Below are positions 15,659-24,147 of a stretch of DNA of 64,000 bases, in pieces. Where the stretch lies: NCBI GenBank assembly GCA_003499525.1, contig DNTB01000003.1:1-64000 (forward strand), written 5' to 3'. The stretch comes from Flavobacteriales bacterium (lineage in GTDB: Bacteria; Bacteroidota; Bacteroidia; Flavobacteriales_G; Salibacteraceae). The notes beneath the pieces are model-generated. The model was not told the DNA's origin. It was given only the letters and a program-made list of their open reading frames with translations, and did no database searches. The stretch's first letter is position 1. Each line of letters opens with the position of its first letter. Position numbers and translations under genes: made by a program.

Positions 15659-17452
15659 CTAAAAAACATATTTGTTTTCATCGATCATGCGTTGAGCTAT
15701 ATTTCGTCTGACCAGTTTTATATTGAGCGCATCCATTTTGGTAAACCTTTTTAGTCCCATAGTCATCATTCTAAGCTCATCACCCTCAGCAAAAGAAATT
15801 AGAGCCTCATTTCCAAGTTGGTTGATGGTGCTTCCTGCGTCAAAAATGTAAGCCCTGGCCATTTCCAGTTTTAGCTTGTTATCTTCAGTTTCACCTTCAA
15901 GTGAAGTTCTTTTTTCGACTCTCAAAAGCACTGATTCTGCCACATAAGTTTCGATAAGCATGTCGGCAACTGCCATTAGGATTTCCTGTTCTTTTGCGAG
16001 TTCCATCATGAGCTTTTGAACAGCCGATCCGGCAATCATTAGTATGGCCTTTTTGAAATTTTTAATGTAACCGTGCAATTTTTCAAACTCAGATTCCGGT
16101 GCTGAACCAAAGTCGGGAATGGCCATAAGTTCGCCGGCAACTGCCTGTGCAGGTCCCATTAGGTCTAAAGTGCCTTTCATGGCTTTCTTCAACATCATGT
16201 CCACCGTAAGCATGCGGTTGATTTCATTGGTACCTTCGAAAATTCTATTGATTCGCGAGTCTCTGTATGCACGTTCCACACTCGACTCTGCTGAGTATCC
16301 CATGCCGCCAAAAATCTGAACAGATTCATCGGCAACATAGTCGAGTACTTCAGAACCGTGCACTTTGAGCATCGCGCATTCTATTGCATAAGCCTCAATA
16401 CCTTTAAGTACAGCTTCAGATTTGCTCATACCTTCTACTTCGAATGAAGCTATTCTGTCTTCAATGTTTTGTGAGGCTCTGTAAACAGCTGATTCACAAG
16501 CAAATGTCTTGTAAGACATTTTCGCAATTTTTTGACGTATTGCGCCGTATTTAGAGATAGGTCTGCCAAATTGATTGCGTTCATTGGCGTACCGAATGGC
16601 TTCGGTCAAAGTGCCTTTGGCTCCACCAATTACAGCACCCGCAAGCTTGATTCGGCCAATATTTAGAATGTTGAGAGCTATTTTAAAACCTTCATTTCGC
16701 TGTCCTAAAAGGTTCTCAACGGGAACCTCTACATTATTGAAGAAGATTTGACATGTTGATGAGCCTTTTATACCCATTTTCTTTTCTTCCGGATTGAGGG
16801 TGATTCCTTCAGAACTTGCATCTACTATAAAAGCACTCAGGTTTTCGTCCTCGTCAATTTTCGCAAATACTGTAAAAACATCAGCGAACCCGCCGTTAGT
16901 GATCCACATTTTTTGTCCATTCAGAATATACTTGCTTCCGTCAGCGTTCAGGGTTGCCTTAGTCTTGCCGGAGTTGGCATCTGAACCTGAACCGGGTTCT
17001 GTAAGACAATAGGCGCCTTTATACTCTCCGCTGGCTAGCTTTGGAATGTATTTACTTTTTTGCTCCTCCGTTCCATAATAAAGGATAGGTAAGGTTCCAA
17101 TACCCGCGTGGGCCGAAACGGCAACAGAAAATGAATAACCTGCACCCAGTCTTTCAGCTGTGAGCATTGAGGTTACGAAATTTTTGTTAAACCCTCCGTA
17201 TTCCTCAGGGATTGATACCCCAAGAACTCCGAGTTCCCCGACTTTTTCGATCAGAGAAGGCATCAGGCCTTTCTGCATGGAGTCAATCTCATCGAGCCTG
17301 GTGAGTACCTCTTGTTGAAGAAATGTTTCACATGTCTCAGCGATCATTTGTTGTTCTTCATCAAATTCTTCAGGCGTGAAAATATCATTCGGGTCTGTTT
17401 CTCTGATGAGAAACTCTCCACCTTTCAATGCTTCCTTCTTTTCTTTTATCAT
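15659..17452 (-). CDS. Acyl-CoA dehydrogenase (beta-oxidation)
   Basis: The 597-residue flavoprotein catalyses the first step of fatty-acid beta-oxidation, forming a trans-2-enoyl-CoA. FAD/substrate-binding segments are YCLTEPGSGSDANSG (148-162) and MWITNGG (182-188); the catalytic base is Glu406 in IFEGTNEINR. The C-terminal extension of about 180 residues beyond the core is typical of the long Bacteroidota enzymes and of VLCAD-like proteins. It is the fourth gene of an operon with MarR, hydroxyacyl-CoA dehydrogenase/hydratase and thiolase, 12 bases after the thiolase. Chain-length preference is not readable. Confidence 0.95.
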   Translation of the reverse strand: MIKEKKEALKGGEFLIRETDPNDIFTPEEFDEEQQMIAETCETFLQQEVLTRLDEIDSMQKGLMPSLIEKVGELGVLGVSIPEEYGGFNKNFVTSMLTAERLGAGYSFSVAVSAHAGIGTLPILYYGTEEQKSKYIPKLASGEYKGAYCLTEPGSGSDANSGKTKATLNADGSKYILNGQKMWITNGGFADVFTVFAKIDEDENLSAFIVDASSEGITLNPEEKKMGIKGSSTCQIFFNNVEVPVENLLGQRNEGFKIALNILNIGRIKLAGAVIGGAKGTLTEAIRYANERNQFGRPISKYGAIRQKIAKMSYKTFACESAVYRASQNIEDRIASFEVEGMSKSEAVLKGIEAYAIECAMLKVHGSEVLDYVADESVQIFGGMGYSAESSVERAYRDSRINRIFEGTNEINRMLTVDMMLKKAMKGTLDLMGPAQAVAGELMAIPDFGSAPESEFEKLHGYIKNFKKAILMIAGSAVQKLMMELAKEQEILMAVADMLIETYVAESVLLRVEKRTSLEGETEDNKLKLEMARAYIFDAGSTINQLGNEALISFAEGDELRMMTMGLKRFTKMDALNIKLVRRNIAQRMIDENKYVF

Positions 17453-17464
17453 CTTGATTTGGTT

Positions 17465-18643
17465 TTAATTCAATAATTCAAAAACTCCGGCGGCTCCCTG
17501 ACCCGTGCCAACACACATGGTCACCATTCCAGTTTTTAGATTGCGTCGACGCATTTCATCGAATAACTGTACGCTCAGCTTGGCTCCTGTACATCCAAGT
17601 GGATGTCCTAAGGCTATCGCCCCGCCATTTACATTGACAATATCCGGGTTTAATCCAGTCTCGCGAATTACTGCCAGTGACTGTGATGCAAATGCTTCAT
17701 TCAGTTCGAAGAGTTCGATGTCTTCAATATTTATTGCAGCCATTTTTGCTGCTTTGGGTATGGCATCTACCGGGCCAATGCCCATAATTCTTGGTTCAAC
17801 ACCTACAACTGCAAAAGATTTTAGTCTCGCAATAGGTTGAATATCAAGCTCTTTGACCATTTTTTCTGACATGATAAGGGTGAATGCTGCACCGTCTGAT
17901 GTTTGGCTTGCATTTCCTGCAGTAACTGAACCCTTTGCATCAAAAACAGGTCGGAGTTTTCCCAGTTTTTCAGCCGTGGTATCGAATCGTACTCCCTCAT
18001 CAGTATCGAAGACGTGCTTTCTTTCCCGTCTCTTTTTCTTCTCATCGAGATACACCTCTTCAATCTCGATGGGAACAATACCGGGTTTGAAATAGCTGTT
18101 CTTTATCGCATTTGCGGCTTTTTGATGGCTGTGGTATGCGAATTCATCCTGATCTTCTCTCGAAACTTTGAATTGCTTTGCCACAGCCTCTGCCGTCAGG
18201 CCCATATTCCAATACCAGGATGGGTCTTTTTTAGCCACATCCATATCGGGCACCAATCGCCAACCACCAAAAGGTATGGGCGACATGGTTTCAACACCGC
18301 CAGCGATGATGCAATCTGCCTGTCCACTTTCTATTGCCTGAGCTGCGAGCGCAATGGTTTGTAACCCCGATGAACAGTAACGGTTTACGGTCATTCCGGG
18401 CACTTTATCTGTATTCAAAGCCATCAACGAGATCATTCTGGCAATGTTCAGGCCCTGTTCCGCTTCAGGCGTGGCATTTCCAACAATAACATCATCGATT
18501 CGATCAACTTCTAGTTGAGGTATATCGGTCAACATTCCTTTTATCACTTGCACAGCGAGTTCATCTGCTCGTAAAAAGCGCAATGACCCTCTTGGGGCTT
18601 TACCAACGGCTGACCGTTTTGCAGCTACTATATAAGCGTCCAT
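17465..18643 (-). CDS. fadA: Acetyl-CoA acyltransferase (3-ketoacyl-CoA thiolase)
   Basis: The 392-residue thiolase has the acyl-enzyme cysteine Cys90 (NRYCSSG), His347 in ALGHPLGCTG and the base Cys377 in MCVGTGQG near the C-terminus. It cleaves 3-ketoacyl-CoA to acetyl-CoA and a shortened acyl-CoA, closing the beta-oxidation cycle. The length is standard. It begins 2 bases after the stop of the multifunctional dehydrogenase/hydratase gene and precedes the acyl-CoA dehydrogenase by 12 bases, so the pathway is encoded as one unit. Confidence 0.96.
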   Translation of the reverse strand: MDAYIVAAKRSAVGKAPRGSLRFLRADELAVQVIKGMLTDIPQLEVDRIDDVIVGNATPEAEQGLNIARMISLMALNTDKVPGMTVNRYCSSGLQTIALAAQAIESGQADCIIAGGVETMSPIPFGGWRLVPDMDVAKKDPSWYWNMGLTAEAVAKQFKVSREDQDEFAYHSHQKAANAIKNSYFKPGIVPIEIEEVYLDEKKKRRERKHVFDTDEGVRFDTTAEKLGKLRPVFDAKGSVTAGNASQTSDGAAFTLIMSEKMVKELDIQPIARLKSFAVVGVEPRIMGIGPVDAIPKAAKMAAINIEDIELFELNEAFASQSLAVIRETGLNPDIVNVNGGAIALGHPLGCTGAKLSVQLFDEMRRRNLKTGMVTMCVGTGQGAAGVFELLN

Positions 18644-18645
18644 AA

Positions 18646-21027
18646 TTAGTTTCTTAAAATTTTTCCTGTTTTTAATAAGCTCTGCATTCTTTCGAGCGTC
18701 TTTCTTTGCAAGGTGAGTTCAATGAAGGCACGACGCTCAAGGTCAAGCAGATATTGTTCATCTACCATGGTCATTTCGGATAAATCTCCGCCGGATAAAA
18801 CGAAACCAAGTTTATCTGAAATGAGTTGATCGTGCTCGGACATATAATTTCCTACGACCATTGAATCGGCTCCAGAGTAGGTGAGAGCAACCCCTTCCTG
18901 TCCTAATACCCTAATGTTTTTTCGTGGTGCAGGTTGAATGTAACCCTTTTCCAACAGTTGCAATACAGCATTTTTGGCATAGGCCAATTGATGTTTTCTG
19001 CTCACAACGACTTCATCAATTCCTGGTCTTAGATAACCAAGGTCAAATGCTTCCAGTGCTGATGTGGAGACCTTAGCCTGACCTATTGTAAGAAGTCTTT
19101 TTCTGAATCTGTTGGTGCGAATATCTCCTTCTTCAAGCTCATCACTTAAACGTAGGGCAAATTCTTTGGTACCACCTCCTCCAGGAATCACACCAATGCC
19201 AAATTCTACCAGGCCGATATAACTCTCCGCATTGGCCACGACTTTGTCCGCATGCATGCTAAGCTCGCATCCACCTCCGAGAGTTAACCCATGTGGCGCA
19301 ACTACGACAGGAATGGATGAATAGCGAACTCGCATCATGGTGTTTTGGAAAGCCCGAACTGCCACCTCGAGTTCATCAACTTCTTGTTCTGCCGCCATCA
19401 TGAATATCATACCTACATTGGCACCGGCAGAAAAGTTATCTCCTTCGTTGTAGATCACTAACCCTTCATACTCTTTTTCGGCCAGGTCAATAGCTTTATT
19501 GATTCCCTCAATAACTTCTCCTCCAATGGTATTCATTTTGGTTTTGAAAGAAAGGTTTAGGATGCCGTCACCGAGATCTGTTATCAGCGTACCACTGTTC
19601 TTCCAAACGACGTTCGACTGTTGAAGAACCTTCAGGTCTAAAATTCCTTCCTGGCCCGGTATATCTTGATATTCAGATGCTTGTATGTCATAGAATTGCT
19701 TTCGTCCATTCTGAACCCTGTAAAATGAGCTAGCTCCGGAGGCCTTCATTTTAGACACCCATTCAGCAGGCTCCAATCCTTCATCTTGCATAATGCTTAG
19801 TCCCCTTTCCAGCCCAATAGCATCCCAGGCTTCAAAGGGCCCCTGCTCCCAGCCAAAACCTGCACGCAGAGCATCATCAATGCGATAGACCTCATCTGAT
19901 ATTTCAGGAATACGATAGGATACATATTGAAACAATTGAGCGAAAATTTTGCGATAAAATTCACCGGCTTTATCCTTTCCTGAAAGTAGGATTTTCATTC
20001 TCTGCGAAAGATCTTCAATGGGTTTGGTCGTTTCCAATGTTGGAAACTTTACCTTTTGCTTAGGCTGGTATTCTAGAGTCTTAAGATCGAGGCTTAAAAT
20101 CTGGCTTTTGCCGTTTTCATCTTTTACTTTCTTGTAGAATCCCTGTTTGGTTTTGCTGCCTAACCATTTCTTATCTACCATGCTGTGGACATAAGAAGGA
20201 AGCTCGAAAACATCTCTGCGCTCATCATTTTTAGCATTATCGCGCAGGCCCGATGCCACTAGAACCAGAGTATCCAGTCCGACCACATCTGCGGTTCTAA
20301 AAGTTGCTGACTTTGGTCTTCCCAAAACCGGTCCAGTTAGTTTATCAACTTCATCAACTGTGAGACCGAGTTCATCGACAATATGAAAGAGCGCCATGAT
20401 GGCGAATACTCCTATGCGGTTTGCGATGAAAGCAGGGGTGTCCTTACAAAGGACGGTTGTTTTACCGAGGTTTCTCTCACCAAATTCCATTAGAAAATCA
20501 GTAATGGCTGGGTCTGTTTTAGCGGTAGGAATTATTTCAAGCAGTTTTAAATATCGAGGAGGGTTGAAAAAATGCGTCCCGCAGAAGTGCTTTTGGAAAT
20601 CCTCCGAACGGCCATCGAGCATAAGATTAATGGGGATTCCGGAAGTATTACTCGTTATTAATGTTCCCGATTTTCTGTATTGCTCAACTCTTTCAAATAG
20701 AGATCTTTTGATGTCGAGACGCTCAATAATTACTTCAATGATCCAGTCAGCCTCAGCTATTTTAGACAAGTCATCATCGAAATTACCGGTGGTGATTCTG
20801 TCGCTAAAGCTCTTCTCATACAACGGTGCAGGATTTGATTTAATAGCGTCCCTTAGAGATTGATTGACAAGAGCATTCCTTCGGGCTGTATCATCACTCT
20901 CGATATCTTCTTTCCTGACGATGTCAAGCAACAAAACTTCACAACCGATGTTGGCAAAATGGCAGGCAATTCTAGACCCCATTACCCCAGACCCCAAAAC
21001 AGCTACCTTTCTAATTCTTCTTTTCAT
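18646..21027 (-). CDS. 3-hydroxyacyl-CoA dehydrogenase / enoyl-CoA hydratase fusion
   Basis: A 793-residue bifunctional enzyme for steps two and three of beta-oxidation. The N-terminal NAD-binding domain opens with VAVLGSGVMG (8-17) and includes the dehydrogenase stretch CGTHFFNPPRYLKLLEI; a second dehydrogenase C-domain follows. The C-terminal third is a crotonase fold with LTLGGGCELSMHAD and GIGVIPGGGGTKE. Dehydrogenase first, hydratase last is the FadN (YusL) order, opposite to E. coli FadB. The ATG overlaps the MarR stop by 4 bases, so regulator and enzyme are translated in step. Confidence 0.95.
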   Translation of the reverse strand: MKRRIRKVAVLGSGVMGSRIACHFANIGCEVLLLDIVRKEDIESDDTARRNALVNQSLRDAIKSNPAPLYEKSFSDRITTGNFDDDLSKIAEADWIIEVIIERLDIKRSLFERVEQYRKSGTLITSNTSGIPINLMLDGRSEDFQKHFCGTHFFNPPRYLKLLEIIPTAKTDPAITDFLMEFGERNLGKTTVLCKDTPAFIANRIGVFAIMALFHIVDELGLTVDEVDKLTGPVLGRPKSATFRTADVVGLDTLVLVASGLRDNAKNDERRDVFELPSYVHSMVDKKWLGSKTKQGFYKKVKDENGKSQILSLDLKTLEYQPKQKVKFPTLETTKPIEDLSQRMKILLSGKDKAGEFYRKIFAQLFQYVSYRIPEISDEVYRIDDALRAGFGWEQGPFEAWDAIGLERGLSIMQDEGLEPAEWVSKMKASGASSFYRVQNGRKQFYDIQASEYQDIPGQEGILDLKVLQQSNVVWKNSGTLITDLGDGILNLSFKTKMNTIGGEVIEGINKAIDLAEKEYEGLVIYNEGDNFSAGANVGMIFMMAAEQEVDELEVAVRAFQNTMMRVRYSSIPVVVAPHGLTLGGGCELSMHADKVVANAESYIGLVEFGIGVIPGGGGTKEFALRLSDELEEGDIRTNRFRKRLLTIGQAKVSTSALEAFDLGYLRPGIDEVVVSRKHQLAYAKNAVLQLLEKGYIQPAPRKNIRVLGQEGVALTYSGADSMVVGNYMSEHDQLISDKLGFVLSGGDLSEMTMVDEQYLLDLERRAFIELTLQRKTLERMQSLLKTGKILRN

Positions 21028-21485
21028 GCATTTACTTTTTGTTCACTTTTAATTTCATTTAGATTCTCTTCCAGTATTTCGTTGATCTTAATGATGGATC
21101 GAAGAAACTGATGTGCTTCATGGTTTTCCATCTTGCTTAGAATTGATTGATTAAACTGAATCACTTTTTCACGTGCAATTTTTCTGTTCTCCAGACCAAG
21201 CTCAGTGAGAAAAATGCGCATCACTCTCTTATCTAATTTGTCTGGTCGACGTATGATTAAACCGTGTTCCTCCATGGTTTTGAGCGTTCTGGTTAGGCTT
21301 CTTGCTTCCATTCCCATGATGGGCCCCAACTTAGTCGAAGGGGTGCCCACGACACGATCTATGTTCAAAAGCGCATATCCTACACTCATGTTAATGCCAA
21401 AACTCCCCGCTATATGGTTGTAAATTCTGAGAATCTTATGCCATGCCCATCGAATATGAAAATCTATCGTTTCTTCTTGCTTCAC
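21024..21485 (-). CDS. MarR-family transcriptional regulator of the beta-oxidation operon
   Basis: A 153-residue winged-helix regulator: the recognition region LGPIMGMEARSLTRTLKTMEEHGLI is followed by the wing RRPDKLDKRVMRIFLTELG. It starts with GTG (a TGA lies 6 bases upstream, and the next Met would remove the first helix). It is the first gene of the fatty-acid operon. A perfect palindrome at 21498-21515 in its own promoter is the likely operator, so autoregulation is expected; an acyl-CoA effector would be typical but is inferred. Confidence 0.92.
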   Translation of the reverse strand: MKQEETIDFHIRWAWHKILRIYNHIAGSFGINMSVGYALLNIDRVVGTPSTKLGPIMGMEARSLTRTLKTMEEHGLIIRRPDKLDKRVMRIFLTELGLENRKIAREKVIQFNQSILSKMENHEAHQFLRSIIKINEILEENLNEIKSEQKVNA

Positions 21486-21489
21486 CCTT

Positions 21490-21516
21490 CAAATATATGT
21501 TATGCAAGCATAACAA
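21490..21516 (-). promoter_or_regulatory. Promoter of the beta-oxidation operon
   Basis: On the leftward strand a TTG (21514-21516) is followed after 16 bases by TATATTTG (21490-21497), an exact TAnnTTTG -7 box. The predicted transcription start falls within a few bases of the GTG start codon at 21485, which would give a leaderless or nearly leaderless mRNA. Confidence 0.55.
21498..21515. promoter_or_regulatory. Palindromic operator, probable MarR binding site
   Basis: TGTTATGC and GCATAACA form an exact 8-base inverted repeat around a 2-base AA centre. It fills the spacer between the -33 and -7 elements of the marR promoter, so bound protein would exclude RNA polymerase. Size and symmetry fit a MarR dimer. 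It lies in the divergent gap and might also affect the egtB side. Confidence 0.65.
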
Positions 21517-21605
21517 ATTTTTGGAAATATTGTTGATATTGTTATTATAGGTTTAAGAAAATCGAGAAAAGTCGTTTGTCTTTCGGTTTGCCCACCAATG
21601 CTTTA

Positions 21606-21613
21606 TAGATTTG
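21606..21613 (+). promoter_or_regulatory. Bacteroidota -7 box (TAGATTTG) for egtB
   Basis: An exact TAnnTTTG match about 48 bases ahead of the ATG at 21661. It lies inside the upstream part of the open frame, which supports the downstream start for egtB. A TTTG at 21587-21590 is 15 bases upstream, closer than usual. Confidence 0.42.
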
Positions 21614-21660
21614 GTTTATCAATATCGAGATGGCCTTGGCTATCCTGGCAATTAGCTTTT

Positions 21661-22842
21661 ATGGAACAATCAGTTCTTGCACATCCGGATATTTCTACGC
21701 GTTACGCTCAGACTAGAAAAAGAACTGAAAGGATATGCGCTCCGTTAGAAATAGAAGATTATGTTGTTCAACCCATCATAGATGTCAGTCCTCCAAAATG
21801 GCATTTGGCGCATACAACATGGTTTTTTGAACAGTTTGTATTAAAGGCGCATGTTTCTGGTTATGCTGTATTTGACCTGGATTTCGGATTTCTTTTTAAC
21901 AGCTATTATCTCAATCTGGGGGAGAAGGTTGCACGTAACCGCAGGGGAGAGTTATCAAGACCCACCGTAAAGAGAATCTATGAGTATCGGGCTCATGTAG
22001 ATGAGGCCATGATTTCATTTTTAGAATCAGGTGATTATGCCGATGATCTTATTTCTGTAATAGAGTTAGGATTAAACCATGAAGAACAGCATCAGGAATT
22101 ATTGTGGACAGATTTAAAATATATATTGGGAAATAACCCTATTTATCCGGTATACAGTTCTGAAATGCCCTGGAATGAAATTCAGGAGCAGAAAGAGATG
22201 AGGTTTAGACGGTTTAATAAGGGAGTCTATCGGATTGGGTTTCAGGAAAATGGATTTTGCTTGGACAATGAACTGAACCCACACGATGTTCATGTGGAAA
22301 GCTTTCAGATTTCAGACCGATTGGTCACAAATAAAGAATACATTGAGTTTATAGAATATGGTGGGTACCAGGATTTTAACCTTTGGCACGAGGAGGGTTG
22401 GTGGTGGAGATTCAATAATAAAATCAATCATCCTATGTACTGGCACAAGGTGGAGGGTCAATGGAAAATATTTACCCTTTCGGGGTTGACCGACCTTAAG
22501 GATAATGAGTTAGTTAAACATGTTAGTCTATACGAAGCCGCTGCTTTTGCTACATGGAAAGGCATGCGTTTACCCACAGAGTTCGAATGGGAAATAGCGG
22601 CTCGTGATGGCATGAAATACGGACAGCGATGGGAATGGACCGGAAGTGCCTACGGCCCTTATCCGGGCTATACGAAAGCAGAAGGTGCAATAGGAGAGTA
22701 TAACGGAAAGTTCATGATCAACCAGATGGTATTGCGAGGTTCATCGGTGGCCACGTCACCGGGTCATTCACGTGTTTCGTACCGCAACTTTTTTCATCCG
22801 CATCTTCAGTGGCAATTTACGGGCATCAGATTGGCAAAATGA
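21661..22842 (+). CDS. egtB: EgtB-like sulfoxide synthase (ergothioneine biosynthesis)
   Basis: The protein joins an N-terminal DinB-type four-helix domain to a C-terminal formylglycine-generating-enzyme-like domain, the EgtB layout. The iron ligands are visible as His in PPKWHLAHTTWFFE and the pair in LNHEEQHQELL. The second domain shows FQISDRLVTNKEYIEFIE, LPTEFEWEIAARDG and VLRGSSVATSPGHSR. EgtB couples hercynine to cysteine or gamma-glutamylcysteine with oxygen. The frame opens at 21598, but the first 21 codons look non-native and hold a -7 box, so I start at 21661 (about 393 residues). The stop overlaps egtD by 4 bases. Confidence 0.9.
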   Translation: MEQSVLAHPDISTRYAQTRKRTERICAPLEIEDYVVQPIIDVSPPKWHLAHTTWFFEQFVLKAHVSGYAVFDLDFGFLFNSYYLNLGEKVARNRRGELSRPTVKRIYEYRAHVDEAMISFLESGDYADDLISVIELGLNHEEQHQELLWTDLKYILGNNPIYPVYSSEMPWNEIQEQKEMRFRRFNKGVYRIGFQENGFCLDNELNPHDVHVESFQISDRLVTNKEYIEFIEYGGYQDFNLWHEEGWWWRFNNKINHPMYWHKVEGQWKIFTLSGLTDLKDNELVKHVSLYEAAAFATWKGMRLPTEFEWEIAARDGMKYGQRWEWTGSAYGPYPGYTKAEGAIGEYNGKFMINQMVLRGSSVATSPGHSRVSYRNFFHPHLQWQFTGIRLAK

Positions 22843-23804
22843 ACACAAAGATTGAAGCAAAAACTGCCTTTGAATGGGATGTTTTAGAAGGGTTCTCAAA
22901 ATATCCTCGATCAATTCCAAGTAAATATTTCTATGATGAGAAGGGAAACCGCCTTTTCCAGAAAATTATGGAACTCCCTGAGTACTACCTGACAAGAAGT
23001 GAATTTGAAATTCTCGTCAATCAGAAAAAAGAAATAATTCAATCATGGGGATTATCCAATGAGCCATTCAATCTGGCGGAGCTGGGCGCGGGTGATGGGC
23101 ACAAGACGAAGTTGTTGTTGGAAGAACTTCTGAAACAGAAATTTGAATTCACCTATTATCCAATTGATATTTCACAGCACATTCTCGATGTGCTTGAAGC
23201 CTCATGTCGTGAGAATTTTCCTCAAATTAGAATATCACCAAAGGCGACGGACTACTTCGAAGCATTGGAGTATTTAAGTTCTCATGATACCCATCTTACC
23301 GTTACCTTGTTTCTTGGATCGAATATTGGAAATTTTCATTTTGATGAGGCGGTTGCTTTTATGAAGCAATATGCGTCAGTTTCCAAATCAGGAGACTTGA
23401 TGCTATTGGGGGTTGATCTTAAGAAGGATCCTCAAGTAATTCTTCCAGCTTATAACGACGCTAAAGGAGTGACTGCGGAATTCAATCTCAATTTGTTAGA
23501 CCGAATGAACAGGGAATTGGGTGCAGATTTTAAAAGGGAAAATTGGAGTCACTATCCTATTTACGATCCACAGACCGGAGAAGCAGCGAGCTATCTGTTG
23601 TCTCTGGCAGAACAAGAGGTCTACATTGATTCCCTGGACCTATGTATTTCATTTGAGAAATACGAATGCATCCATACTGAAATCTCAAAGAAGTACTCGA
23701 TAAAAGAAATAATGAGATTGGCCGAAGGAGCTGGTCTTACGGTTCTGGAAATATTCCGGGATGACGAACAATATTTTGCAAGTATCATTTTAGAAGTTAA
23801 ATAA
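22839..23804 (+). CDS. egtD: EgtD, L-histidine N-alpha-methyltransferase
   Basis: A SAM-dependent methyltransferase of about 321 residues that trimethylates histidine to hercynine. It shows the EgtD N-terminus (PSKYFYDEKGNRLFQKIMELPEYYLTRSE), the SAM site AELGAGDGHKT, the IDIS motif, and FLGSNIGNF. The start at 22839 (MNTKIEA) gives an ATGA overlap with egtB; an ATG ten codons upstream is less likely. Together with EgtB this supplies the two core steps to hercynylcysteine sulfoxide. No C-S lyase gene (EgtE) and no EgtC are next to it. Confidence 0.94.
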   Translation: MNTKIEAKTAFEWDVLEGFSKYPRSIPSKYFYDEKGNRLFQKIMELPEYYLTRSEFEILVNQKKEIIQSWGLSNEPFNLAELGAGDGHKTKLLLEELLKQKFEFTYYPIDISQHILDVLEASCRENFPQIRISPKATDYFEALEYLSSHDTHLTVTLFLGSNIGNFHFDEAVAFMKQYASVSKSGDLMLLGVDLKKDPQVILPAYNDAKGVTAEFNLNLLDRMNRELGADFKRENWSHYPIYDPQTGEAASYLLSLAEQEVYIDSLDLCISFEKYECIHTEISKKYSIKEIMRLAEGAGLTVLEIFRDDEQYFASIILEVK

Positions 23805-23814
23805 TTAAACCGCT

Positions 23815-24096
23815 ATGAAAGCTATTTGGAAAGGAAAGGTACTCGCTGAAAGCGATGATACCATTGTCATAGAAAACAACCATTACTTCCCGCCGGAGTC
23901 AATAAACAAGGAGTTTTTTAGTGCTTCTGAAATCAATACCGTTTGTCCCTGGAAGGGAACCGCTAGTTACTATTCAGTTAATGTTGAAGGAGAAGAGAAT
24001 CATGATGCCGCCTGGTACTATCCACAGCCCAAAGATGCGGCTCGAGAAATAAAGGATTACGTAGCCTTTTGGAAAGGAGTTGAAGTAACCCAATAA
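23815..24096 (+). CDS. DUF427-domain protein
   Basis: The 93-residue protein matches the DUF427 family: AIWKGKVLAESDDTIVIENNHYFP at the start, the central VCPWKGTASYYSV with a conserved Cys, and AAWYYPQPKDAAREIKDYVAFW at the end. The fold is a small beta barrel of unknown biochemical role. It follows egtD by 10 bases and ends at a strong terminator, so it is the last gene of the ergothioneine-type operon, which hints at a role linked to thiols or to product handling. Function is inferred only from context. Confidence 0.9.
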   Translation: MKAIWKGKVLAESDDTIVIENNHYFPPESINKEFFSASEINTVCPWKGTASYYSVNVEGEENHDAAWYYPQPKDAAREIKDYVAFWKGVEVTQ

Positions 24097-24102
24097 AAAA
24101 AA

Positions 24103-24120
24103 CCTTCTCAATCGAGAAGG
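24103..24120. terminator. Bidirectional intrinsic terminator
   Basis: CCTTCTC (24103-24109) and GAGAAGG (24114-24120) pair around AATC. An A-run (24095-24102) precedes and a T-run (24122-24129) follows, so it can end transcripts both from DUF427 and from the convergent T9SS gene. Confidence 0.88.
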
Positions 24121-24147
24121 CTTTTTTTTATTGTTATGGTTTGATTT

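Noticed and set aside
17505..18364. Open frames of 111 and 116 residues opposite the thiolase gene
   Set aside because: Both are shadows of the conserved thiolase frame, with no start signals or homology.
20396..20863. 155-residue open frame opposite the dehydrogenase/hydratase gene
   Set aside because: Antisense shadow of a conserved enzyme, Ser/Arg-rich and without a fold pattern.
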